A stretch of DNA of 64,000 bases, taken from assembly GCF_002250705.1 (NCBI RefSeq), contig NZ_NMVP01000012.1, forward strand, positions 248,001-312,000. The letters run 5' to 3'. The notes beneath the pieces were generated by a model that saw nothing but the letters and a program-made list of their open reading frames with translations, was not told where the DNA came from and searched no databases. This DNA comes from Enemella evansiae. Its GTDB lineage: Bacteria > Actinomycetota > Actinomycetes > Propionibacteriales > Propionibacteriaceae. The position numbers and the translations under genes are program-made. Shown here piece after piece: positions 41,401-49,406 of this stretch. Position 1 is the first letter of the stretch. Each line of letters begins with the position of its first letter.

Positions 41401-44287
41401 CTCCGACGCGGATCTCACCGACCGCGCGGGCCCCGCGGGCGTCGGTGACGGCGTAGCTGAAGGAGTCGGTGCCGCGCGAGTCCGGGTACGCCTCGTATTC
41501 CAGCCAGCGTTCGCCCACGGTGACCACCCGGCCCAGCTTCGGCCCGGAATCGATGCCGATGAGGCGTACCGCATCGCCCTGCGGATCGATGCCCTGCAAG
41601 GGAATCAGGATCCGGCCGGTGGAACCGGCGAGCACCCGGCCCTCCACCGGCCGCGGCTCCGGCGGGGTGTTCTCGACATCGTCGGCGACCACCACGAACC
41701 GGACCTGGGCGGAGGCCTCCTGACCCTGCTCGTCGCGGATCCGATAGACCGCACGGTATTCACCGGGCACCTGCGGGGCGATGAAGCGGACGTTCTCCCC
41801 ATCGGTCCAGGCGACGGCCGGGCTGGGTTGTTCGGGCAGCTCGCGATCGAGGGTGAGCTTCGAGCCGACCGGGGATGTGTCGTTGGCGAGCACCGGGACG
41901 CTGACCTGGTCCCCGGCGCGGACGGTGGCCTCGTCACCGGTGGCGATCGGGCGGGTGTCGGTGACCGCCGGGGCGGGCACCACGACCAGCGTGCCGGTGA
42001 TCTGGGACTGGCCGTCGGAGACGGTGTAGGTGAGGGTGACCGGGCGCTCCGGGGTGTTCTCGGCGCTGATCGTCAGGCCGCGGCGCTGCTGCATCCGCAC
42101 GGTCAGCTCCGGGCTGGTGCTGACCGACTGCAGCGCGAGCACGTCGCCGTCGGGGTCCTCGTCGTTGGCGAGCGGGTCGACCTCGACGGTGCCGCCGGCG
42201 GGCAGCAGGGCGACATCGCGGGCGGCGATCGGTGGCCGGTTCCGGACCGCGGGTTCGGCGACGTCGACGCGGACCAGGCCGGTGGCGCGCGGGCCGTTGG
42301 AGATCGTGTAGCCGACGTAGTAGGTGCCGGGGGCGGGGGCGTTGAAGGTGAAGCTGCCGGCGCGGAAGTCGGGGCTGATCCGAGCACCGCGGACCTGGTC
42401 CACCGCCGACAGGGTGAGGTTGGCACCCGTGTCGTTGAGCATGGGGCGGATCACCACGTCCTCACCGGCGCTGGCGGAGACGTAGTCACCGTTGGCGACC
42501 GGGGCGACGTCGGCGGGCTTGCGGGCGTTCACCACGAGTACGCCGCGGGTGGTCGCCATCCCGTCGGAGATCTCGAGTTCGATCTCCTTGCGGCCGGGCC
42601 GGGTGCCGACGTCGGTGTAGGTGAGGGTGCCGTCGGGGGAGAAGGTCACCTCGTCATCACCGGGCGCGGTGGCCTTGACCAGGATCAGGTCGTCGCCGTC
42701 CGGGTCGGTCCAGTCCAGCAGGACGCGGCGCTCCTCGCGGCCGCCGAGCGGCACGTCGATCGCTTCGTCGCGGCCCGGCCGCAGCACCGGTGGCCGGTTC
42801 GAGGCGGCCTGATCGGCGGGCAGCACCTCCAGGGTGACCCGGGCGGTGGCCCGGCCGCCGCGGCCGTCGGAAATCGTGTAGTCGAAGGACACCTGGCGGG
42901 GGGCGTCGGCGGGCAGGGTGACCTGCAGGGTGGTGCCACCGCGGACCAGGGCGAGCTGGCCGACCGGGATCTCCGGTGGGCCGAGCACGGTGAGGATGTC
43001 GCCGTCGGGATCGGAATCGTTGTCCAGCACCGGCAGCACCGTGGCCCGGCCGGCGCGGGCGGAGAGCTGGTCGTCGCGGGCGGTCGGTGGCCGGTTCGCG
43101 TCACTGCGCTGCGGTGGCACCTGCTGGCTCTGCTCGGTGGTGTTGTCCTTGCCCTCGGTCGGCTTCGGCGGCACCACCTGGTCCCACTCGGAGACCTTCT
43201 TCAGGTTCTTGTCCAGCAGCCAGACCGAGCCGTTGCTGGTGTCGTTGAGAACGGCGATGTCGCGGTTGCGGCGCAGCACCAGGCTGTCGGGATCACCGGC
43301 GAAGTCCGGCAGCGGGCGTACGCCGGGTTCACCGGTGCCACAGGCCTGCGCGATCTGCACCGGACCGGCGACAAACCCACCGTAGGCACAGCCGCCGGCG
43401 ACGATCGGCCGGATCGGGGCACCGGCCGAACCGGGGACGAGCTGGAGCACCGAACCGCCGCTGACACCCTGCAGACCGGACCGGGTGGCGTACACCGCGT
43501 CGAGGGTGCGCTGTCGCGGGATCAGCCCGGTCTCGGTGATCCGGACGCGTTCGTCGTCGGCGACCGGCGGGGCGAGCAGGGCGGAGTCGGCGTCGGTGAT
43601 CTGGACCGGGTTGCTGCCCTCGATCCAGAGCTGCCGGGTGGCCTGGTTGAGCACGACGGCGCGGTCGCCGACCGCGGAGAGCTGGACGCCGTCGGTGACC
43701 GACAGCGGGAACGGCACCTCGACCGGCTTCTCATCGAGTCCGGGCCGGACCAGTTCGCCGCGTTCCAGGGAGAGGCCGATGGCCTGTCCGGCCGTGGTGA
43801 CCGTGGCGGTACCGCCGGGGCCGAGGTCGACATCGGAGCGGGACTTGATGGTGTCGACGGCGAAGATGCCCGACAGCGGCCGGGCCCACATCCGGCCGTT
43901 GGTGGGGTTGACGATCGCAACGGTCTCGTTGCCGAGGGCGACGGTGGCGTTGGCGGGCACGATCATCGGCGTACCGAGACGGGACTGGGCGGCGTCGATG
44001 GCCTGCAGCTGGTTGGCGTCCCGGTCCCGGCTGAGCGCGCTGCGGCCGTCCTGGAGCACGTCGAAGTCGCGGTTCACCATCGACACCGAGGTGGCGAAGC
44101 GGTCGATCTCGTGATTCAACCGGCCGATCAGCGCGCGGGCGGAGTTGGTGACCAGCACCGAGCCGTCATTGAGGCGGACCTCGGCGGCGGGCGAGCTGGG
44201 CACGATCACCGCGGCGGCCACCAGGACCAGGCCGAGCAGGCCGACGATCAGGGCCGGGAGTCGGCGGAGCCCCGGGCGTACCCGCAT
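38489..44287 (-). CDS. Giant cell-surface protein with tandem Ig-like and five fibronectin type III domains
   Basis: A 1932-residue protein. One N-terminal membrane helix (residues 11-29, PALIVGLLGLVLVAAAVIV) exports or anchors it. Residues 30 to about 400 form a repeat-like, possibly beta-propeller region. From about 400 to 1470 roughly ten Ig-like modules occur, each marked by a cadherin-like linker such as NDSDPDGD or NDIDPDGD. About 1480 to the end is five FN3 domains (for example NKPGVPRAGEVGD, then RAVLTWSAP). The C-terminus is not sortase-like. Such proteins travel with MoxR/DUF58/transglutaminase-like genes in actinobacteria; the function is unknown and could be adhesion, wall scaffolding or export. 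ATG 44287 has GGGGAGTGAGC upstream. Confidence 0.87.
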   Translation of the reverse strand: MRVRPGLRRLPALIVGLLGLVLVAAAVIVPSSPAAEVRLNDGSVLVTNSARALIGRLNHEIDRFATSVSMVNRDFDVLQDGRSALSRDRDANQLQAIDAAQSRLGTPMIVPANATVALGNETVAIVNPTNGRMWARPLSGIFAVDTIKSRSDVDLGPGGTATVTTAGQAIGLSLERGELVRPGLDEKPVEVPFPLSVTDGVQLSAVGDRAVVLNQATRQLWIEGSNPVQITDADSALLAPPVADDERVRITETGLIPRQRTLDAVYATRSGLQGVSGGSVLQLVPGSAGAPIRPIVAGGCAYGGFVAGPVQIAQACGTGEPGVRPLPDFAGDPDSLVLRRNRDIAVLNDTSNGSVWLLDKNLKKVSEWDQVVPPKPTEGKDNTTEQSQQVPPQRSDANRPPTARDDQLSARAGRATVLPVLDNDSDPDGDILTVLGPPEIPVGQLALVRGGTTLQVTLPADAPRQVSFDYTISDGRGGRATARVTLEVLPADQAASNRPPVLRPGRDEAIDVPLGGREERRVLLDWTDPDGDDLILVKATAPGDDEVTFSPDGTLTYTDVGTRPGRKEIELEISDGMATTRGVLVVNARKPADVAPVANGDYVSASAGEDVVIRPMLNDTGANLTLSAVDQVRGARISPDFRAGSFTFNAPAPGTYYVGYTISNGPRATGLVRVDVAEPAVRNRPPIAARDVALLPAGGTVEVDPLANDEDPDGDVLALQSVSTSPELTVRMQQRRGLTISAENTPERPVTLTYTVSDGQSQITGTLVVVPAPAVTDTRPIATGDEATVRAGDQVSVPVLANDTSPVGSKLTLDRELPEQPSPAVAWTDGENVRFIAPQVPGEYRAVYRIRDEQGQEASAQVRFVVVADDVENTPPEPRPVEGRVLAGSTGRILIPLQGIDPQGDAVRLIGIDSGPKLGRVVTVGERWLEYEAYPDSRGTDSFSYAVTDARGARAVGEIRVGVVPRGAANTAPVTGEDQVTAKPGRRVRVPVLGNDSDPDGDRFGFAEQALQFPREMDAALSGDLIELSVPATPGTSQGQYAVVDTRGADATGTVVVTSDPNAPAAPPTARDDIVSAAAVARETEIAVPVLANDIDPDGDLKLAQLSLPDADQAPAELRPRVVGDRIQVTVGPTMQQIRYGVTDSDGLTAYGVITVPGRADSVPARLPGVPDPVVVAGESLDLPLEKYVIGTGGKDVTLTSEDRIWATRGELQPLDLRKLRFTALATQPGPTAVAFEVTDGRNSSDPEGRRTVIQIPITVLPKAPDKPQAEQQKQELNQPPIAQPVTLTVGAGEEPKTIDLRRSVTDPEGEEVVLSKFTGEVPDGIQVSGDSTNTKVTARAELTTAPGTTARLRAEAKDTNGNTTPVEITVAVVSSARPRAKALDDVVPNANQGQQVTVPVLANDANPFADRGPLVLTAATVESGSGQAQMLDDKVQITPAADFVGTMVVRYQVEDATKDPSRRVEGRVRLTVRGKPNKPGVPRAGEVGDQRAVLTWSAPADNGAKISGYRLTATAADGQQRATDCRATTCTVTGLTNNVAYTFTVTARNEVGDSVASGASAVVRPDVRPDPPGQPTTRFGNRSATLSWAAANTRGSAVNRYVVQVTGPSGLQTRQVSGSTTQLVWDGLTNGASYRFRVQAFNSAPNGSEFSPWSEAVKPAAPPSAPRNVTASDSGGVLGQQVTISWQAPATSNGDEVSNYAVYANGQKIGDAGRATRKQFTLTNGQAYSFTVVATNKAGDSPPSNATEPFTPYGAPGQAAKPQLTAGDGVVRAAPFSAQANGGNITRWKVKVNNDPEGQISAAEGTRGWSFKAVNGRNYQLFVAACSGEKCGQWSEVSNRVNPAGPPGQVPVGAQGYQGRVGLSWDSTKANANGRPITQTEIRIDNGPWQKVDAAGSRSIASRPGEVHRIEARASNEVGTGPVSSGQAAAR

Positions 44288-44444
44288 GCTCACTCCCCTC
44301 GCCCGACTCGGACCGGTATCGGCCGGGCGCAGCGCACCCGACGGCATGCTACGGGGCGGAGGTGGCAGCGGAGCCAACCGTCGAAGCGGTGTGAGTCTGG
44401 TCACAACTGGCGGGGAATCGGAACAAATCCCGACTGTCTGCTGA

Positions 44445-44966
44445 GAACCAGTTGAGAATCTCCCCTACCTGTGTCCCAAGCAGCTCATCGCCACCGAGTT
44501 CCGCGATGAGGCCGGCAAGGACGGCACCGTCCCGACCTACCAGCGTCTCTACGACTCCAGCACCACCCTGGATTCGCGCGGCACCCTCTACACCGAGGCC
44601 GGCGCGCCGCTGGCGAACCGCACCATTGCGATCTACGACTACAGCACGGGCAAGCGCGGCAAGATGCTCGGCGCCGGCACCACCGACGCCAACGGCAAGT
44701 TCGCCTTCTCCGTGCCGCTGCCCTCGGGCTGGAGCGACAACCCGAACTTCAACGTGGAGCTGGCCTACGACGACACCTCCGGCGTCTACGAGTCCGCGGC
44801 CCTGTACCTGAAGCCGCAGTCCTCGGGCACCGCGACCCCGACCAAGTCGCCGACCGCGACCAAGACCGCGACCAAGTCGCCGACCAAGGCGCCGTCGACC
44901 ACCAAGAAGCCGACCGCCCCGCCGACCAAGGACACCACCGGCGGCCTGGCCAAGACCGGCAACTGA
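44445..44966 (+). pseudogene. 5'-truncated gene for a surface protein ending in LAKTGN
   Basis: The reading frame is open from the TGA at 44442 to the stop at 44966. It encodes FRDEAGKDGTVPTYQRLYD, a beta-sandwich-like domain (GAPLANRTIAIYDYSTGK, TTDANGKFAFSVPLPSGW), a Thr/Pro/Lys-rich stalk and GGLAKTGN at the end. The only usable start codon in this frame is ATG 44664, in the middle of the domain, and no signal peptide remains. LAKTG matches a class E sortase-type motif, but no hydrophobic segment or basic tail follows. The gene looks broken at both ends. Codon use is actinobacterial like its neighbours. Confidence 0.55.
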
Positions 44967-44991
44967 GCAGCAACCGCTGATCAAGCGCCCA

Positions 44992-45023
44992 GCGGCCCCC
45001 ACCTTTCGTAGGGTGGGGGCCGC
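44992..45023 (+). terminator. Strong hairpin terminator candidate
   Basis: GCGGCCCCCACC pairs perfectly with GGTGGGGGCCGC around an 8-base loop, 25 bases after the stop of the truncated surface-protein gene and before the next gene on the same strand. Confidence 0.75.
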
Positions 45024-45056
45024 TTCGCGTTTCCGGCCGCGATCGAAAGGGCACCG

Positions 45057-45668
45057 ATGGAGTTGCTGCTGATCACCCAGGTCCTGCCGTCGGTGGTGCT
45101 GCTCGTCGGCTATCTGCTGCTGGCCCGCAGCACCCGCGCGGCCTGGGAAAGTGCCCGGCAGGTGCTCGTCCGGGACGGGCCGGGCGTCCAGCTGCTGGAG
45201 GAGATGCAGCACCGTCGCCGGCGGGCACAGGTGCGGGCGGGGCTGAGCACCGCCGCCATCCTGATCGTCGCACTGATCGCGCTGCCCCTGCTGGCCAGCC
45301 TGCTCGCGGCCCGCCAGGACCACGGGGTGCTGACCGTCACCGAGGCGTTCCGCCGCGGCATCGGCGATCTGCCGTTCGTGTTCGTCCTGCTCTACGGATT
45401 GTCGATCATCACCGCGCTGCTGGTGACCACGCTGATCGTGGGCGGGCTGTTCGGCCTGCGGGCGGGGCAACGAGTGCTCCGCACCGCCGGCCATCAGGGC
45501 CCCGCCGCCGAACTGGGCTCCGGCTGGGGGCGATCGGCGGTCCTGCTGTTCGGTATCGCCGGTGCCGCGCTCTCGCTGTTCTTCGGCGCCGCCGTCTTCG
45601 CGCTCGCCTTCAGCTCCGCGGCGAGCTCGATCGCCTGCGCCCAACCGGGAGGCTCGAAATGCTACTGA
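45057..45668 (+). CDS. Unknown four-helix membrane protein
   Basis: A 203-residue protein I do not recognise. It has about four membrane segments (near residues 5-22, 65-85, 108-128 and 162-190) and a basic loop, EEMQHRRRRAQVRAG. The start is supported by GAAAGGG upstream. Its last 10 bases overlap the start of the UbiA gene, so the two proteins are probably made together. Expression is likely set after the hairpin at 44992-45023. Confidence 0.72.
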   Translation: MELLLITQVLPSVVLLVGYLLLARSTRAAWESARQVLVRDGPGVQLLEEMQHRRRRAQVRAGLSTAAILIVALIALPLLASLLAARQDHGVLTVTEAFRRGIGDLPFVFVLLYGLSIITALLVTTLIVGGLFGLRAGQRVLRTAGHQGPAAELGSGWGRSAVLLFGIAGAALSLFFGAAVFALAFSSAASSIACAQPGGSKCY

Positions 45669-46723
45669 CCCCGGTGACCGGCGCCCGCCGCGAATCCGCA
45701 CTGACCGCGGCCCTGTCGGGCGTACGCACCGCCGCCGACCTGCTCCGCCAACTGATCCGGCCGAGCACCGCGGTGCTGATCCTCGCCCAAGGCGGGTTCC
45801 TGCTCAGCCTGTTCGCGCCGTCCGCGGTCGCGGTGCTGCCGACGGCCGCCGCGATCCTGGCGCTGCTCTGCTGGTACGCCCACGCGGTCGCGGTGAACGA
45901 CCTGACCGACCTGGACACCGACCGGATCAACTTCGCCGACCATCCGCAGGCCGACCAGCGGCCACTGGTGAACGGCACCGCGACCCGGCGGCAGCTGATC
46001 GCGGTGACGATCGTGCTGGCCGCCGGGCTGACGGCGCTGACCGCGCTGGTCTCACCGTGGCTGCTGCTGGCGCTGCCGCCGATGTTGGCGCTCAACTACG
46101 GCTATTCGGTACGCCCGGTGCGGCTGACCGGGCGCGGCGGAATCGCCCAGGCGGTGCTGCCGGTGGGTTATGTGCTGGTGCCGGCGACCTATGCCTGGGC
46201 GCTGGCCGGCTTCCCGCGACCGACGGGTGCGGCACTGGTGACGATCACCGGGCTGTATGCGATGTTCGCCGGCCGGTTGATGCTCAAGGATCTGCGCGAT
46301 GTCCGCGGTGACCGGGCCGTCGGCAAACGCACCTTCGTGCTGCGGCACGGGCTGCGCGCGACGCTGCTGATCTCGGCGGCGCTGCTGGGCGTCGGTCTGC
46401 TGGTGATGCTGGCCGGGCTGTTCGCGGCCTACCGCTCCGCCTGGCTGCTGATCCCGGTCGCCGCGCTGAGCGCCGCCGCTGCGGCGTGCGGATTGTGGCG
46501 GATCACCGGCGAACCGGAGATCCGGCGCCAGCTGCTGTGGGCGGCCATTGTCGGGCGGTCGGCCACCGGTTGGCTCTTCGGCGCGCTGCTGGTCACCGCC
46601 GTACCGGGCCTGCCGGTGTGGCAGACCGCGGCGCTGCTCGTGCTCGGCGGCGCGATGTTCACCGTCGGCGGCGCGATCATCGGCGCCGAGCTCGGCCGTG
46701 GGGGACCCGATCAGGGGGCGTGA
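45659..46723 (+). CDS. UbiA-family prenyltransferase
   Basis: A 354-residue polytopic enzyme. The first Mg-diphosphate motif is NDLTDLDTDR (NDxxDxxxD) near residue 80. The second is KDLRDVRGDRAVGKRT near 200. It transfers a prenyl chain to an acceptor in the membrane. Candidate roles are menaquinone, heme O or lipid-linked pathways; no pathway neighbour points to one. It is coupled to the upstream unknown membrane protein. The 3' end overlaps the convergent FHA gene by 13 bases. It interrupts what is otherwise an envelope-regulation cluster. Confidence 0.85.
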   Translation: MLLTPVTGARRESALTAALSGVRTAADLLRQLIRPSTAVLILAQGGFLLSLFAPSAVAVLPTAAAILALLCWYAHAVAVNDLTDLDTDRINFADHPQADQRPLVNGTATRRQLIAVTIVLAAGLTALTALVSPWLLLALPPMLALNYGYSVRPVRLTGRGGIAQAVLPVGYVLVPATYAWALAGFPRPTGAALVTITGLYAMFAGRLMLKDLRDVRGDRAVGKRTFVLRHGLRATLLISAALLGVGLLVMLAGLFAAYRSAWLLIPVAALSAAAAACGLWRITGEPEIRRQLLWAAIVGRSATGWLFGALLVTAVPGLPVWQTAALLVLGGAMFTVGGAIIGAELGRGGPDQGA

Positions 46724-48579
46724 TCGACCAGGATCGTCACACCGTCACCGAGGTCGAGGACGCAACCGGGATAGACCGGTACCGGTTCGCCGGGGGTGAG
46801 TCGTTCCGGTTCCGGGTGGCCGGGGCGGATCAGCGCGGTGCCGTTGGTGGAGTGCAGATCGGTCGCCAGCAGATCCCAGCCCTCGGGGCTGACCTGGACG
46901 TGGGTCCGGGAGATGTCATGGCTGGGGCTGGGCACCGTGAGCAGCCGCGGCAGGCGCTCCCGGGCGACCCGATTGGCCTGCGGGGAACGGCCGATCAGCA
47001 CGGTCCGGTCGACCTCCACCGGCTGGCCGTGGCTCGGCTTGAGCAACGCCATCACCGGCCGCTGCACCAGATGCTGCGGCCCCTGGACGGGGTTGCCGCA
47101 GCGGCGGCAGCGCTGCGCCTCGGGCGGGTTCGGGTGACCCTGGGTGCAGTTCACCGCCAGCACCAGCGACTCCCCGTCGGCGCCGTCACCGCCACCATAG
47201 GGATCGGACTGCTGCGGGGGCTGCTGGGGCTGCTGCCCCGGTCCCTGCGGGCCCGGCCGTCCCTGGCCCGGCCCCTGCGGACCGGGCTGCCCGGCGTACT
47301 GCTGCTGACCCACGAAACCCTGCGGATAGGGCTGCTGACCACCCTGTTGCTGGCCGCCCGGCTGTTGCTGGGGCGCGAACCCCGGCGGGTAGGGCTGGTT
47401 CTGCTGGTTCTGCCCCTGCGGGACGCCGTACGCCGGCTGCCCCGGACCCTGCTGCTGACCGGGCTGCGGATAACCCGGCGGGTACCCGGGCTGCTGGCCA
47501 CCGGGACCCTGCTGGCCGGGCTGATTGTGCCCCTGCTGGCCGGGCTGGCCCTGGTGACCCTGCGGTCCCTGGCCGCCCTGCGGCGTACCGAACCCCTGCC
47601 CGTAGGGTGCCGGGGCCGGCGGCTGCGGAACGTTCGGCGTCGGCGGCGCCGGGGGCGGTTGCTGCCCGGCGAATCCGGCTCCGGCCGCCCCGGCCGCGGC
47701 CCCCAGACCGGCAGCGGCCGCACCGGCCGCCAGGCCACCACCCGCACCGGCGGCACCCGCGGTGTCGCGGCCGAATCCCGGTACGGCGTTGATCGCCGGT
47801 TTCTCCTCCTGCTGCTGGCCCCGGCCGGCACCCGATCCGACCGCGCTCGAACCGGCCGGCTCGGCGGCGGACGCGGCCGGTGCCGAGTCCGGCTCCATGT
47901 CCAGGGTGCGGTCGGCCGACGGTTCCCGGCTGCCGGAGAACAGGCTGGCGACCAGCTGCTCCGGGGACCGGTCCGCGCCATCGCCGACCTCGTCGGTGCT
48001 CATCAACTCGGTCTTCGGGCCGCCCTCCTGGGCATCCGACCCGTCCCCGGTCCGCGCGGCGGCGGTTCCACTGACCGCCGGCGCCGGGACGGCCACCTGC
48101 GGGCTGCTGACCTTCGCGTCCTCGGTGGCGTCGAGCTGGATCACCGAGGCGGTCACCGCACCGACCACCAGCGGGAGCTGCAGCAGCTCGTCCTGGTCGA
48201 CCTCCTCCATCGCGATCTGCACCTGGCGGACATCGCCCAGACCGGCCTCGGACCAGGTGCGTACCCCGGCACCGTTGGCGACGACGTCACCGGAGGCCAG
48301 GTCGACGACCTTGATCTTGCCGCGGACCAGCGAGCGCAATTGCCCCTCGGCCCAGAAGAAGGCGCCGAAGCTCGGCATCTGGTCGACCCTGAAGGCGGCG
48401 AACTTCTCCACCAGATCGTCGATCGAGTCGGCGGCGACCACCACATCCCAGAAACTGTTGACCATGGCGGACGCCCGGGCGGGGGCGGGTTGCATGATCA
48501 CCAGCGAGGTGGGTCCGCCGAGCACCACCCACCGTCCGGGAGTGTAGGTCGCCCGCCAGAGGCCGATCTGCTCGCTCAT
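46711..48579 (-). CDS. FHA-domain protein with zinc-ribbon and long Pro/Gln/Gly-rich linker
   Basis: A 622-residue cytoplasmic protein. The N-terminal 160 residues are a conserved but unnamed domain (WRATYTPGRWVVLGGP). Residues 160 to about 480 are low complexity, rich in Pro, Gln and Gly. A zinc ribbon (CTQGHPNPPEAQRCRRCG) precedes the C-terminal FHA domain (LIGRSPQANR, HDISRTHVQVS, DLHSTNGTALI). The ATG overlaps the PP2C stop by four bases (ATGA), so phosphatase and phosphothreonine reader are made together. No Ser/Thr kinase is in the window. Confidence 0.85.
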   Translation of the reverse strand: MSEQIGLWRATYTPGRWVVLGGPTSLVIMQPAPARASAMVNSFWDVVVAADSIDDLVEKFAAFRVDQMPSFGAFFWAEGQLRSLVRGKIKVVDLASGDVVANGAGVRTWSEAGLGDVRQVQIAMEEVDQDELLQLPLVVGAVTASVIQLDATEDAKVSSPQVAVPAPAVSGTAAARTGDGSDAQEGGPKTELMSTDEVGDGADRSPEQLVASLFSGSREPSADRTLDMEPDSAPAASAAEPAGSSAVGSGAGRGQQQEEKPAINAVPGFGRDTAGAAGAGGGLAAGAAAAGLGAAAGAAGAGFAGQQPPPAPPTPNVPQPPAPAPYGQGFGTPQGGQGPQGHQGQPGQQGHNQPGQQGPGGQQPGYPPGYPQPGQQQGPGQPAYGVPQGQNQQNQPYPPGFAPQQQPGGQQQGGQQPYPQGFVGQQQYAGQPGPQGPGQGRPGPQGPGQQPQQPPQQSDPYGGGDGADGESLVLAVNCTQGHPNPPEAQRCRRCGNPVQGPQHLVQRPVMALLKPSHGQPVEVDRTVLIGRSPQANRVARERLPRLLTVPSPSHDISRTHVQVSPEGWDLLATDLHSTNGTALIRPGHPEPERLTPGEPVPVYPGCVLDLGDGVTILVDHAP

Positions 48580-49337
48580 CCAAACTCCCGTCCCGATTCC
48601 GGTGTGCCATTCGGCTGTGAGTGCACGTCGACAACGATAATCGACACATTGTCACGGGCCCCCGCACCCAACGCCAGCTCCAGCAGCCGACGTACCGCAT
48701 CCTCGGCCTCGTTCTCGGCGCAGGCGATCGCCGCGACCTCGGCCAGCGGGGCGTCGCGGAGCAGCCCGTCGGAGCAGAGCAGCAGCCGGTCCCCGTTCAC
48801 CATCGGCACCAGCCAGTAGTCCGGCCGGAACTGGTCCGCCGCACCGATCGCACGGGTGATCACGTGCCGATCCGGATGCCGCTCGGCCTCCTCGGCGGTG
48901 ATCACCCCGGCCTCGATCAGCTCCTGCACGTGCGAGTGGTCGACGCTCACCTGGGCCAGATGGCGACCGGTGCCGGTGATCCGATAGACGCGGGAGTCGC
49001 CGATGTTGAAGATGATCCAGTACGCCACCTCGCCCATCCGCATGCCGATCGCGCCGCAGGCGGTGGTGGCCGAGTCGTGGTGGTCGCGGCGCTGGGCCGC
49101 CAGCACCGCCTCGTGCGCCCGGGTCAGGGTCTCGGCGACCAGCTCCGGTGCGACCCCGTGCCGGTCCACCAGCCCGGCGAACTCCTGCACGACCATGCCG
49201 CTGGCGATGTCGCCGCGGTTGGAACCGGAGATGCCGTCGGCGACCACGAAGACGGGGCCGGCGGCGAGAATGCTGTCCTCGTTGACCGGCTTCACCATCC
49301 CGCGATGGGTGACCGCCGCATAGTCGAGGATGTCCAC
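48576..49337 (-). CDS. PP2C-family Ser/Thr protein phosphatase
   Basis: A 253-residue enzyme. PP2C metal motifs are VNEDS, VFVVADGISG, NIGDSRVY, LLLCSDGLLRD and ARDNVSIIVV. It uses Mn/Mg to remove phosphate from Ser/Thr. GTG 49337 gives the conserved opening of the family; the long frame upstream is a shadow of the divergent gene. There is no membrane helix, unlike the mycobacterial PstP type. It is coupled to the FHA gene and belongs with the envelope cluster. Confidence 0.88.
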   Translation of the reverse strand: MDILDYAAVTHRGMVKPVNEDSILAAGPVFVVADGISGSNRGDIASGMVVQEFAGLVDRHGVAPELVAETLTRAHEAVLAAQRRDHHDSATTACGAIGMRMGEVAYWIIFNIGDSRVYRITGTGRHLAQVSVDHSHVQELIEAGVITAEEAERHPDRHVITRAIGAADQFRPDYWLVPMVNGDRLLLCSDGLLRDAPLAEVAAIACAENEAEDAVRRLLELALGAGARDNVSIIVVDVHSQPNGTPESGREFG

Positions 49338-49406
49338 GCGAGGTGAGTCTAGGGGGCCGACGGCCCGTCGCGGGGCTTTCCGGCTGGTACGCCGCAGGTA
49401 GGCTCG

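Noticed and set aside
36842..44455. A 2537-codon open frame on the plus strand
   Set aside because: It is exactly antisense to the DUF58, MoxR and Ig/FN3 genes. Its translation is low complexity (His/Gly/Asp/Arg) with no family motif, as expected from high-GC codon bias.
44452..44811. Protein starting at TTG 44452
   Set aside because: It is in a different frame from the recognisable stalk and LAKTGN sequence and gives only Ser/Pro/Arg-rich translation, so it is a shadow.
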